Source: Adenophora triphylla var. japonica
Taxonomy: Eukaryota; Streptophyta; Magnoliopsida; Asterales; Campanulaceae
Reading direction: 5' to 3'
NCBI GenBank assembly: GCA_022495995.1
Contig: JAFEMH010003616.1
Location: forward strand, 1-64,000
DNA: 64,000 nucleotides
The notes under the pieces are model-generated. The model did no database searches. It was not told where the DNA came from and worked only from the letters and a program-made list of their open reading frames with translations. How positions within the stretch are numbered: the first letter of the stretch is position 1; each line of letters starts with the position of its first letter. Shown here piece after piece: positions 10,124 to 19,368 of the stretch. A program made the translations under genes and the position numbers.

Positions 10124-11705
10124 TGATAAGTGACTATTATATAGTCATTTATCTCATTATTTATCAATCATTTCCATAGTTTTTAGTATCATTTAGTTTG
10201 TATTTAGGTTATTTTAGCTTTTTTTGTCATATATCTTTGATCTTATAATTTTGATATATTTTAGACTCTTAGACAGGTTTTAGAGTCTTTTTTATGAACA
10301 ATTGGAGCCTTTGAAATAATCAAGTGTCAAAGCCATGGAGGGACAAGATCAATATAAACACACAGGCCAAAATTCAGCCAGATCGACCGTGCTCTTTGCC
10401 TAGGAGCGGCCGTGCACTTGGCCCTTGCCAGGCCAATTTTGGCCCCAAAACATGGAGCGGCCGAGGCTTGAAAAGAGGAGTGGCCGAGCAATCCAGGCAG
10501 AGCGACCGTGCAACCAAAGGAGGAGCAGACGTGCACTTCCACCAGTTCAAACCCATTTTTGGTGCCAAGGGGACACGGTCGTGCAGTTCCCTTGACTCGG
10601 CCGTGCAAATGCTATCTGCTGAATTAAAAGGCACCTTTTGAAGGCACCATTTTGAAGAGTCTCCTCCATATCTATATATAGGCCATTTGTAATCAGTCTT
10701 AGATCATCAGATGATATCATATCAGAGCTTAGAAATAGATATATACCAGAATATACATTTTCTTTATCAATATTAGTTCCAAATCTCTTGAAGATTCAAG
10801 TGTTTATCATTGTTCTTGAAGTATTTTTGGAAGAAGCAATAAAATTCAGAAGTTATTTTTAGCATTCATCTCTTTACAATCATAAGTATTTCTTCCCTTA
10901 TCTCTTATTAATTATTTATGTTTATTTATTTCATAATGGCTAGTGAGTAATCCCCCTTATTCTTGGGGTTGAAAACTCAAAACGCCTTTTGTTCATCATC
11001 CTTTATAAAAGTCTTGTCATCTATCTTCATCTAAACAATTTCTTTATATCAATCTCAAAATGACTTACATTTTGGAGACGTCCAACTTGTATGATTCAGT
11101 CAATCGAGAGAAGTACCTAGCAGAGAATCTCGATTGACGAAACCATATAAAGAAACTAGGTTTCATTGATCACGAGAGTAGTTCAATGGCCTAGGGATGT
11201 TCCTTGAATGGAAAGTACATTGACTTTCGAACTTAATGGATCCTTACTAATTATGGGCCATCGAGAGATAATCCGGAATGCCCGTTCGTGACAGGCGGGA
11301 ATACCATAAATGAAAATCTCAAGAGATAGGACATAATTAGTTAAGGGTACAAATGCTACTTGCTTGATCGTGAGAAGTAGTGTAGGCTTAACGTACCATC
11401 CTTGATTTTTATGAAAACCTTTATTTTCAAAGACATGACTATATGATGAATAATTGGCTAAATAATTTCCAATCCCGAGAATGCTTCGTTTTATAAGAAT
11501 TTTCCTAAAGTATTTTCTGCGTATGTTCTATTCCTATCTCAAAACAAACTATATTTCTCCCAATTTCTTTTATATTTGTAGTAAAAACAATTTCATCCCA
11601 AAGTAAACCCTATCCTTGTGGGATCGACTCGTACTTGCACCCGCTATATTTCAACAGCCCGTGCGTTTGCGGAAATTAAATAAACGGTTAGGTTTTGACC
11701 GAACA
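10124..11705 (+). repeat. 3' LTR of the Athila-like element (about 1.58 kb)
   Basis: Starts TGATAAGTGACTATT after the polypurine tract and ends GGTTTTGACCGAACA. On the right it abuts the antisense PMD sequence of E3 with no gap, so the element inserted inside E3. GGTAC directly after the LTR is the likely target sequence, but the left copy is lost. The LTR contains a block of CGGCCGTGC-like repeats (10380-10612). Confidence 0.7.
10380..10612 (+). repeat. Eight degenerate copies of a CGGCCGTGCA motif in the Athila LTR
   Basis: Variants of (C/G)CGGCCGTGC(A) recur near 10384, 10406, 10459, 10485, 10503, 10529, 10573 and 10599. Intervals are irregular. Open frames on both strands here are by-products of the high GC content. 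Confidence 0.6.
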
Positions 11706-11974
11706 GGTACCATCTCATTAAGGGAAATATTAAAGAGATGAATTGAAGGGTCCCAAAATCGAGCAGCACCCTGTAGAAGATTCCAATCCGGTTGGAGGTT
11801 CTTCAAAGTAAAGAGGATTCTGAATCCAAATTCTTCAATAAACCTATTGCGAGACCGATTATGAAACGATCTCACAAATATCCTTGATGCTTGCTTAAAA
11901 GTTTGAATTGCATCGAGAGGCAAAGAAAAATCGTCAACAATCATGGACGTTGGAGCGATTTCCTTGAAAGCCAT
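11706..11974 (-). pseudogene. Antisense plant-mobile-domain (PMD) protein of E3, N-terminal fragment
   Basis: Starts at 11974 with MAFKEIAPTSMIVDDFSL and runs to SLNEMVP, closely matching the first 90 residues of the E4 PMD protein (61183-60920). The rest is cut off by the Athila LTR at 11705. PMD (aminotransferase-like) domains are found in plant host genes and in extra antisense ORFs of Tat retrotransposons. Their molecular function is unknown. The start is chosen because the E4 protein has an ATG at the matching place. A TATA box lies about 100 bp upstream. Confidence 0.8.
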
Positions 11975-12071
11975 GGATCAAAGGGTTGAAGAAAAAGCGA
12001 GAATTTGGTCCTAATAGAATAACTCTAGAGTTTTGGAGGCTTGAATATAGTATTGGAGCGGACTACATGAG

Positions 12072-12077
12072 TTTATA
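12072..12077 (-). promoter_or_regulatory. TATA box of the E3 PMD antisense gene
   Basis: TTTATAAA context on the minus strand, about 100 bp upstream of the PMD start. The homologous TATA in E4 is at 61285-61290. The shared flanking segment GGACTACA confirms the alignment. Confidence 0.6.
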
Positions 12078-12135
12078 AAGGAAAACTTGACAGAATCCTG
12101 TTCGAAGAGGAAAAGAACTCTGGCCTGGGAAGCGT

Positions 12136-12168
12136 GTATCGCGCGAGACACCTTGTCCCGCGCGAGAC
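12136..12168. promoter_or_regulatory. TCTCGCGCGAGA palindrome pair upstream of E3 PMD
   Basis: TATCGCGCGAGA (centre 12142.5) and TCCCGCGCGAGA (centre 12161.5), 19 bp apart. They lie 60-90 bp upstream of the TATA box and 162-193 bp upstream of the PMD ATG. The E4 counterpart is at 61343-61379. Confidence 0.85.
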
Positions 12169-12522
12169 AACCATTCTGAAAATTCTGCATAATTCCTGCA
12201 CAAATAATCAATCTAGCCCCGACTTGCCGAAGCAAGTCTCGAAACCTGCAAACATATCCCTCAAAATAGTGTATATGCCAAAACCATACCCAAAGCTGGA
12301 CCAGAATTGGCCATTCCATTCCTCGTGGATATCATCACGGAAGTCGAGAAAGTTAAAGCTAATTAGAACTAAATTAATGAATAAAGAAAATACTCGTTGT
12401 TGTTCTATCTACTTGCTAACAGGTACAGGTACAGGAAAAGAAAAGAAAAGATGTTTGGGCCAACCCGGCCAATATTTACAAGTTCTGGAAAAATCTCAAA
12501 TAAATGGGGGAGTAGGGGAGAC

Positions 12523-13698
12523 CTATGCTACCATATCCCCCGAGCTGCCAGCGCCGCCATCATCATCTCCACTGGGTCTACCGTCCCTCCTTGATCTCTT
12601 AGCTCCAAAAGTAGGGGTCACCGCAGAGGCAATCGTCGACGCCGTCGAAGCTGCCTTATGGAACAGCTTCTCAGAGAGGTTCGACACCAGGGCCATCAAT
12701 CCGGCCATCCTGCTCGCCACACGGTCATAATCGGTTGCGGACATGATGATCTGTTAACAAAAAGGAGATACTCAGAAGGAATCGGACATATACACATATA
12801 TGGACGATACAAGAAAAAGTATAAACAGAAAAATGTACCAAAGAGGCATTGGGAGGGCGACGATAATCGTCGGGAATATGATCAGTGCTCGGGATGGAGC
12901 CTATCATCTCCATGCCTCCCATCATATACGAAAATCTCAGAGGACCACAATTCAACACAAAGGGCACCGGACCCGCACACTGAGAGGAGGAGTCTGGGGC
13001 TGACAAGTCAGAATCGAAAGCAGAAACGGAAGCACATGCACGTGGCTGCCTGCCACCCACCACAAGGGGACCCATCAGACGAGGCAAGAACTCCTCATAT
13101 GAAGCCCCTCGGACCACACAATCCTCTGCCTCATACCCATTAACATACTTGGCATATGTCGAGGCAGAGACAGGAAAACTGGGGTGAATCTCCCTGGGAG
13201 GATCCTCCAGCACTCTCCGAACGAGTGAACCCCGGCCATGCTGAGGGAAAACTCTTTCACCCAAATACATGGTATCCCCCTCCAGCGATACCAAGATCCT
13301 CTGTACATCACTGACGGCCCAAATAGAGAATCTTGCTAAAAAATTGAATTTGGCTACCCAAATCAATCCCAACTACAATCCGAAACGTGTAGGGAATTCA
13401 TACATGCACAAATACAACATCAACATTCAACAAAAGCAAGAGAAATAGAGCATGCATCAACAATGAACCTGGTTCTTGACTAAGGAAGAAAATATCAAAT
13501 TTTGATGAAATCAACGGGTTCAAACCAAGAAATGGATGCAATACAATCATGAATTGAGTTTGAGAAAGAGATTCTTACCAAGCCCTCGCAAATAGCATGA
13601 GATATATGCCTAGGACGATCGAAAGTGAGGTCGTCGCGAGGATAATCTTTCCCAAGCAAATGACTATCAAATGTTGAGTTTCTCCTTTCTTGAGCCAT
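12523..13698 (-). CDS. Intact three-exon antisense gene of E3, unknown function (269 aa)
   Basis: Minus-strand exons are 13698-13579, 13300-12839 and 12750-12523. Splice sites are CTTG|GTAAGA to TACAG|AGG and TTTG|GTACAT to AACAG|ATC. All exon ends are phase 0, and the joined frame is open for 269 codons with a TAG stop. Residues 1-40 begin MAQERRNSTFDSHLL. The C-terminal exon has a helix-prone stretch and a basic cluster KRSRRDGR followed by an acidic, glycine-rich tail, suggesting a nuclear protein. No known domain is recognised. It is homologous to the spliced gene at 18015-18879 in E2. It lies upstream of the PMD gene on the same strand, in the region between pol and the 3' LTR. Its promoter has a TATA-like box (13845-13852) and a palindrome pair. 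The function is unknown, and the start relies on the exon model. Confidence 0.65.
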
Positions 13699-13844
13699 CG
13701 ATTATGGAATTGGGGAGAGATGAGAAGTTGATTAGGAAGAGAAATCAACAAAGAAATCAAAGGAATTTCAGAGGAAAAGATAGTCTCGAACTTAAAGAGA
13801 GAGTTTGAAAATGGGAATGTTTGAAATGAACAAGCTGCTGCTGG

Positions 13845-13852
13845 TTTTAATA
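13845..13852 (-). promoter_or_regulatory. TATA-like box of the E3 antisense gene
   Basis: TATTAAAA on the minus strand, about 150 bp upstream of the 13698 start and just downstream of the palindrome pair. Confidence 0.45.
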
Positions 13853-13865
13853 CCTCGACAGACTT

Positions 13866-13898
13866 TGTCCTGCGTGATACAAGTTGTCCTGCGCGAGA
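13866..13898. promoter_or_regulatory. Palindrome pair upstream of the E3 antisense gene
   Basis: Decayed copy CCTGCGTGATAC (centre 13873.5) and CCTGCGCGAGAC (centre 13892.5), 19 bp apart. They lie 168-200 bp upstream of the ATG at 13698. Both are followed by CAA or CTTCTG-type sequence, as at the other sites. Confidence 0.75.
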
Positions 13899-14172
13899 CA
13901 ACCCTTCTGGACAAAGACAAATTGTCCCTGACAATAAGCGTCTACGCAACAAAATTTTAACACATTTACCCTTGAAAGTGAAACCCTAGCAAGAAAACAT
14001 GGAAAAATTGGTACAGCAAGTCACGGAACAAGCCGAACGTGGCATACGCATGAATGACCGATACGACGCCAACTTGCCCAAAATGATTGATCCAAAGATC
14101 AATTCATCCCGCATAATTCGGAACCCAAATAGGCGAATTATCTCTTGGTTGGTCGAAGATAGTAAACCACCC

Positions 14173-14372
14173 CATCAAAAGCCCGATTCAATGCCCTGAC
14201 AGGTGAATCGTCATCAAAAGCCCGATTCAGCGCCCTGACAGGTGAATCGTCATCAAAAGCTCGATTCAGCGCCCCGACAGGTGTATCGCCATCAAAAGCC
14301 CGATTCAGCGCCTTGACATGCGAATCGTCATTAAAAACCCGATTTGGCGCCCTGACAGGCGAATTGTCACAA
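14173..14372 (+). repeat. 39-bp tandem repeat, about five copies, in the E3 3' region
   Basis: The unit contains CGATTC ... GAATCG arms that can form a 6-bp hairpin. Some later copies have mismatches or wobble pairs. The period is a multiple of three, so an open frame on the minus strand shows a 13-residue repeat (SPVRALNRAF), but there is no other coding evidence. Tandem repeats in the 3' region just before the 3' LTR are known for Tat/Ogre elements. Confidence 0.85.
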
Positions 14373-14594
14373 AATCGATAGGATGCGAAGGACCAGACAG
14401 GTAAACCTCTATTTTCTAACATCTTTCCCCGCAGGTTCGGAGCCAAAACAAGCGAATCTTCAGACAGACAGGTATATTCAGAATTGGGTCATCATTTGAT
14501 TCCTCAGTATGATTTTGCCTTTTCAAAATTAAAATCTTTGATTTTGAAAATGATTTTCAAAATACCTAAAGCAGCCTTTTTGTGTTTTGGAGTC

Positions 14595-14640
14595 GAACTA
14601 CGTTTTAATCTGATTCTCCGATAGAGATACGTAGGCAGCC
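14595..14640 (+). other. Conserved Tat hairpin motif, copy 2
   Basis: Begins GAACTACG and ends ATACGTAGGCAGCC. The central stem is TCTC/GAGA with a 5-nt loop. It lies 88 bp before the E3 3' LTR. Confidence 0.8.
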
Positions 14641-14727
14641 GTGCGGCACGACCATCCCGATGTTCAGAATGATGTCTTTTCTATCGACGACATGACTTCT
14701 TCCATAAGACTTGTCGCCGAGGGGCTC

Positions 14728-15692
14728 TGTAGACACCCCATTCTTAACCTATCGTGGCAGAGTTATACTACTCTAAGTCTCGCCTTTGGTTTTGGAGTCG
14801 AAATCCACCATTTCGTCATGTTTCGTTAAGTTTTGACTAACGGGCGTTAGTTTGGACTGAACTGCATACGATATAACAAGGGGAGGACTAATCTTTCCTT
14901 TGTGAGCCTTATCCCGCGCAGGACATGGCGTGTCTCGCGCGAGGCTAACCTTCTGCAGGATGTGCATAATCACTTTCCTTGTCGATTTCAACCTCTTTTC
15001 TTGATAACTCTTCTCTAATCCGGGCCTCTACTGATCTTAGAGTTCTAGAACCTTTCTTGTGAGGAATCCCAATCCACTTGAGTCTCCTAATCTTGGTGAC
15101 CAAGTAAACCAAACCATATAAATACTAGATGACTTTCAGTATTTCAGAGGATGGTCAGACAGACAAATTTACTGGTTTCTCTTCCTGAAAGATTCCTGTA
15201 AATCACTCATACACAAACACCTAAATTCGTTTATCAACCTTGTTGATCAATGAACGTTGAGATTCAAGTCTAGGATCGAGGCAAAACTCTATCCGAATCA
15301 CTTCTTGACCTAAAGGTAATCTTCCTTTACTTTTTACTTGTTCTAATTGATTGTTAGAGTGGTATAAATATATTGAATCTAGGATCGGCCTAGAGCCTCT
15401 CCAAATCATGGAGACGGTCTCGAAGCAATCGATCCCACATTTCGTTTAATCTAATTAAATTGATGTTTTTATTTGTTTCTTTTAAAAAGTAGTATTTATT
15501 TGAAAACCCCCCTTAAGCAAGACCGATCTTCGAATTTGGTGGATGCGGTGCTTCCTGACCTTCCAAATCCATCACTTAAGCCCCGAACCCAAATCTCTTT
15601 AAAAATGGTTTTTCTATATTTTCGTAATAATATAGGTGGTGACTCAAACAAAAATAAAATGAAAAGAAGGAAGAAATTCCACAATTGCTACA
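14728..15692 (+). repeat. 3' LTR of E3 (965 bp)
   Basis: Starts TGTAGACACCCCATTC and ends AATTGCTACA. It is similar along its length to the E4 LTR (51569-52569), including the palindrome pair and a TATAAATA at 15117-15124. It is preceded by GAGGGGCTC, a likely polypurine tract, and is followed by TGTGGCATC rather than a primer site, so it is a 3' LTR. Confidence 0.85.
14909..14946. promoter_or_regulatory. TCTCGCGCGAGA palindrome pair in the E3 LTR
   Basis: ATCCCGCGCAGGA (centre 14917.5) and GTCTCGCGCGAGGC (centre 14938.5), 21 bp apart. They lie about 175 bp upstream of TATAAATA at 15117. Confidence 0.8.
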
Positions 15693-16140
15693 TGTGGCAT
15701 CAAGGTACCTGATCAGGTGGGTACACTGCATTTAGATAACTGGATGTACACCGAACAGAACTGCAAAATTATTACCGTTAGGGTTGTGGGCCTTATACAC
15801 AAAAATCGTTCGGCGTGAAAATTAGTATATACGCTATGTTGAGATGTATATGATATACATGTAGGAGAGAGATTAGTATTATAGTTTTATACTACTTGTC
15901 CATTTGTAAAGAAGGGGAAGACCTTAAATATAGGATTCTTCTGGTTTGGTAGATAGCCCTTAGATTATTGGAAAAATTCCACTAGGGCCCCTCAGTCCAG
16001 ATTTTTTTCCTTTTAAAGAAAACATTTTAATAAATCCCAAAAAAAAATATCCTCATATTTAAATTACCCAGACACCCCTCTCCCTCCCCTCAACTTCATT
16101 TATCACATATATCTCTCTAAAAATCACACGCACACATACT
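15693..16140. other. Unassigned 448 bp between E3 and E2
   Basis: AT-rich sequence without recognised gene or repeat. It opens with an ACCTGATCAGGT palindrome (about 15706-15717). It may be the original insertion site of E3 or the truncated end of E2. The E2 3' LTR is not found here. Confidence 0.4.
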
Positions 16141-16153
16141 CAAGCCTGTGATA

Positions 16154-16198
16154 GGATTCCTACGTATCCCTGGCGAGAATCAAGCCTGATCGTAGTTC
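16154..16198 (-). other. Conserved Tat hairpin motif, copy 3
   Basis: The minus strand begins GAACTACGATCAGGCTTGA and ends ATACGTAGGAATCC. Stem TCTC/GGGA (one wobble) with loop GCCA. Confidence 0.75.
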
Positions 16199-16263
16199 GT
16201 GTGTGGGGTGAGTGTTGTTGTGTACGAGGACGTGAGATGTCCTCTGACTGGAACTCTGTGTGT

Positions 16264-16745
16264 GGATGTGGTGGCATCCCGTGAGTGACCGCATAGATCA
16301 GTGGTAATGACGTGGTGGCGTCCGGGGGTGACCGCATAGGTCAGTGGTAAGGACGTGGTGGCGTCCTGGGTGTGCAATCTTACTAGAAGATGGGTAATCT
16401 TACGAGAAGATGGTTTGTGGTGTAGGAGGACGTGTCCCGTCCCAATATGATGTGAGGGCGTGGTGATGCCCTAAGGATGTGATGACCGCCGAGGTCGATT
16501 GTAAGGACGTGGAGGCGTCCTGGGTGACCGTATAGGTCGATGGCTGGACCCTGTGACAGGATTCCTATGTATCCCTAGCGGGAATCAAGCCTGGTCGTAG
16601 TTCAGAGTTCGTGAAATTGTGAGTGTATGCGGGCGTGGTGGTGCCTTGAAGTGTCGTGTGACCGCCGAGGTCGACTGTGAGGACGTGGTGGCGTCCTAAA
16701 ATGTGGTGACCGCCGAGGTCGATTGTGAGGACGTGGTGGCGTCCT
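16264..16745. repeat. Alternating array of two covarying hairpin types
   Basis: Type A: a stem around a constant TGGTGG loop, as GGATG/CATCC (16264-16279), GACG/CGTC (16309-16322), AGGACG/CGTCCT (16350-16367) and again near 16680 and 16730. A GGGC/GCCC-like version with TGGTGA sits near 16455. Type B: GACC/GGTC around five bases (GCATA, GTATA, GCCGA) near 16330, 16489, 16529, 16662 and 16709. Stems change with pairing kept while the type A loop stays nearly constant. This is the 3' region of E2. No coding signal. Confidence 0.8.
16559..16603 (-). other. Conserved Tat hairpin motif, copy 4
   Basis: The minus strand begins GAACTACGACCAGGCTTGA and ends ATACATAGGAATCC. Stem TCCC/GGGA with loop GCTA. 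Compared with copy 3, the second stem position makes a Watson-Crick pair here instead of a wobble. Confidence 0.75.
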
Positions 16746-16778
16746 AAGATGGAAATTTTACGATTTTCTGAATCGGGT

Positions 16779-17060
16779 GATTTAAGGCCTTCCGGGCCGG
16801 AGATAGTGATTTGGGAGGTTTATACGGTATTTCGGACCGAGTGGTTTAAAGCCTTTCGGGCTGCGGATAGTGATTTGGGAGGTTTATACGGTCTTCCGAA
16901 CCGAGTGGTTTAAAGCCTTCCGGGCTGCGGATAGTGATTTGGTAGGTTTATACGGTCTTCCGAACCGAGTGGTTTAAAGCCTTTCGGGCTGCGGATAGTG
17001 ATTTGGTAGGTTTATACGGTCTTTCGGACCGAGTGGTTTAAAGCCTTCCGGGCTGGAGAT
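16779..17060. repeat. 64-bp tandem repeat, about 4.4 copies
   Basis: Copies start at about 16779, 16843, 16907, 16971 and 17035. Each carries two short inverted repeats: AGCC/GGCT around TTCCG, and CGGT/ACCG around CTTCCGA. Located in the E2 3' region. Confidence 0.9.
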
Positions 17061-17061
17061 A

Positions 17062-17458
17062 TGTCATGTATGAGGACTTGATTCGTCATCTGACTGTGGT
17101 TGTGTCGTGCGTGAGGACTTGAATCGTCTTCTGACTGCGGTTGTGCCATGCGTGAGGACTTGAATCGTCTTCTGACCGAGATTGTGCCATGCGTGAGGAC
17201 TTGACGCTGAGATTGTGCCATGCGTGAGGACTTGAATCGTCTTCTGGCTGAGATTGTGCCATGCGTGAGGACTTGAATCGTCTTCTGGCTGCGGTTGTGC
17301 CATGCATGAGGACTTGAATAGTCTTCTAGCTGAGATTGTGCCATGCGTGAGGACTTGAATCGTCTTCTGGCTGAGATTTTGCCATGCGTGAGGACTTGAA
17401 TCGTCTTCTGGCTGAGATTGTGACATGCGTGAGGACTTGAATCGTCTTCTGGCGGCGG
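17062..17458. repeat. 41-bp tandem repeat, about nine copies
   Basis: The unit contains CATGCGTGAGGACTTGAATC and then GTCTTCTGG. GAGGAC can pair with GTCTTC (one wobble) across a 7-nt loop. One copy near 17194-17212 is truncated. Several overlapping open frames on the minus strand are by-products of the repeat. Tandem arrays in this 3' position are known from Tat/Ogre elements as a source of satellites. Confidence 0.9.
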
Positions 17459-17499
17459 TTGTGGAGGCGTGGCTGCCTTGTGCTTTGATTGCGAGAGGT

Positions 17500-17885
17500 G
17501 TAGATGCCTCGTGCTTTGTCCGCTGGGGAGAAAGTTAGACTTATTCTGATTGCCGGTGTTCGTCCGTTGGGGATTATCGTGGCCTTGTAGGGGCTTTTTC
17601 TGCTGAGAAGGTGACTTCGGGCTTACTTTGATGGCCGGTGCTTGAGTTGCCGTTGAGCGGACGAGGTCTGGGCTTACGATGACGACCGGTGCTGGGGATA
17701 TGTGGTTTCGTAAGGGTTTGCAAGAATTCCCTTTTTGACTTGCGGGGGAAGGAGCTCAGACTTACTTTGATGGCCGCGCGGGTTGCCGTTTAGTGGGCGA
17801 GGTCCGGGCTTACGATGACGGCCGGTGCTGCGTTGCCGTTTTATGGGCGAAATCCGGACTTACACTGACGGCCGGTGCTTGCGTT
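17500..17885. repeat. Irregular GC-rich repeats (ACGGCCGGTGCT type)
   Basis: Repeated segments containing GGGCTTACGATGACG, GCCGGTGCT and TTGCCGTT(G/T)AG recur at intervals of roughly 50-80 bp. No coding frame. Confidence 0.6.
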
Positions 17886-17992
17886 GATGGATTAAGGACC
17901 AATCAGCATTGAATCTGCTGAAATAGGCCTTTGGACAGCCAGGGGCAAAGATTATAAGGTCAGAAAAGTAATTTGGCCCTTCGTCGCAAAGA

Positions 17993-18006
17993 GGTCCGTA
18001 CGGACC
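17993..18006. promoter_or_regulatory. E2 palindrome GGTCCGTACGGACC before the second antisense gene
   Basis: A perfect 14-bp palindrome in the context GCAAAGAGGTCC, nine bases before the ATG at 18015. A TATAAGG lies at about 17953. The shared context with the LTR copies shows a common origin. Confidence 0.8.
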
Positions 18007-18014
18007 AACCTGGG

Positions 18015-18879
18015 ATGTTGGATTCCCGGGATATGGACGTACTGGAGTTTGAGAGGTATTTGGGCGGCGTGAGTGCTCATGAGTTTGTTTTGTATCGAGA
18101 GGAGTATGGGGCCTTCGTGAGGAGGAAGTTGAGGACGCCACAGGTGTTGGCGAGGGAGAGGGAGGCTGGTCCGCCGGGTCCCCCAGAGGTTTCGGTGCCT
18201 GGGCCGAATTTCACATATGTCCGCGGGGATTCCTCGAGGAGGAGGGTGTCTGTACCCATCCCTGAGCAGGCTCCTGCTGCCTACTGAGTGGATCCTGACA
18301 TGCCGGTGAGTGTGCTTACTCTTTTCCATCTTGGCATCTTTTCTGTATTTTTCTCCTTTTGTTGAGTATGACTGTATTGCTGAGCGTTTCTTTGACTGCT
18401 TGCTTGTGCAGGTCCCGGGGAGAGCCTATGACATGCTGACCTGTCGTTATGTGGCGGTGAGGTCCTTCGCGAAGAAGATGGCGTCGAAGATGTCTTGCCG
18501 CTCTTCTCGGCGTGTGCCGGCGTACGAGCCGATGCCTTCGAGGCATTCTGTAGATGTTCCCCCACCGAGAGCCGAACCAGAGCCACAGCAAGAGGGACCT
18601 TCGCGGGGGCGGCATATCATGGATGCCAACACGTCCTCGGGATCTCAGAGGTCGCAGACCCTTCATCAGTTCTTTCCTCCGCCGGATGCACAGGGTGAGG
18701 GTTCGTCAGAGCATGCCTATTTCGACCCTTTTGTCGGTTTCGACCCTTCTGAGTATCTTGAGTACCAACCCCAGGAGGGGATTCAGTACTCCGATGATGA
18801 GGGTGTGACTGGCGAGTTTATCGGGATGCCCAACTTCTCGCTTGAGGATGTCAGTGATGATGCTGAGGAGTCGGATTAG
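18015..18879 (+). pseudogene. Second antisense gene of E2, spliced, homologue of the E3 269-aa gene
   Basis: Plus-strand exons 18015-18305 and 18412-18879 join at CATGCCG|GTGAGT and TTGTGCAG|GTC, both phase 0, as at the matching intron of the E3 gene. YLGGVSAHEFVLYREEYGAF aligns with a similar YVNGYEAEDCVV...SYEEF stretch in E3. The last exon starts with a helix-prone basic segment (RSFAKKMASKMSCRSSRR). The tail is acidic (SLEDVSDDAEESD). An in-frame TGA at 18285-18287 near the end of the first exon breaks it, and an equivalent of the first E3 exon was not found. Function unknown. The basic segment suggests a nuclear protein. Confidence 0.6.
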
Positions 18880-19206
18880 GGCTCATTTACTTTCCCTCTT
18901 TCCATATCTTCTTTTTTTTTAGTTTAGCAACAGACATTTATGTACTTGTAATAAAATATTTGCATTTGTATCGCAAAGCATTATATTCTAAGATGTAATA
19001 TGTCTTTCGTGATTCCCGGGAGTTGTCCTAGGAATTGTTGCTACTTTATTATTTGTGCATGCCACGTGAGCTGGGGGTGCGTTTGTGGGTAGCGTGTGCT
19101 TGCCGGAAATGGCTTTGGCCAGAGTTTGGGCAGTTTGGAGCAAGGTTCTGCTGGTAACAGTGGTTGTTGTACTGTTTGCTGGGGAAGTGGGTCCTGGTTG
19201 CAAAGA

Positions 19207-19251
19207 GGTCCGTACGGACAGACCTAGCATGCAAAGAGGTCCGTACGGACC
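19207..19251. promoter_or_regulatory. E2 palindrome pair upstream of the PMD gene
   Basis: GGTCCGTACGGACA (19207-19220) and GGTCCGTACGGACC (19238-19251), 31 bp apart and linked by a segment with AGCATGCAAA. They lie 118-162 bp upstream of the PMD start. The LTR pair at 29036-29080 has the same 31-bp spacing and a similar linker. Confidence 0.9.
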
Positions 19252-19368
19252 AGCTTTGCTTTTGGGGAGGAAATAAATGTTCTCCGGATGTCTGGACTTT
19301 CCCCACTCCCATTTGCAACCATTTTAGAGCTTTCTTCCCCATTTTCTCTAGGAACCTCCATTTTTGCC

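Larger units (their letters stand above)
11706..15692 (+). mobile_element. Tat-lineage element E3, 3' portion (same family as E4)
   Basis: Contains, in plus orientation, part of the antisense PMD gene, its promoter, a second antisense gene, a 39-bp tandem repeat, the conserved hairpin motif, a purine tract (GAGGGGCTC) and a 3' LTR. The LTR matches the E4 LTR from its TGTAGACACCCCATTC start, and the PMD promoter matches 61.24-61.38 kb. Everything upstream of 11706 was separated by the Athila insertion. The pol genes are not in this window. Confidence 0.8.

Noticed and set aside
10324..10641. Overlapping open frames of about 90-105 codons on both strands
   Set aside because: They lie in the Athila LTR and come from GC-rich repeated motifs. 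No domain or start signal.
14728..15692. Solo LTR
   Set aside because: A purine tract, the conserved pre-LTR motif and family-specific antisense genes lie directly upstream, so it is the 3' LTR of a longer copy.
17012..17426. Several overlapping long open frames on the minus strand with repeated serine-rich peptides
   Set aside because: They arise from the 41-bp tandem repeat, are open in more than one frame at once and have no start context or domain.
17062..17458. CRISPR-like regularly spaced repeats
   Set aside because: Units are directly contiguous with no unique spacers, and the DNA is plant nuclear with retrotransposon context.
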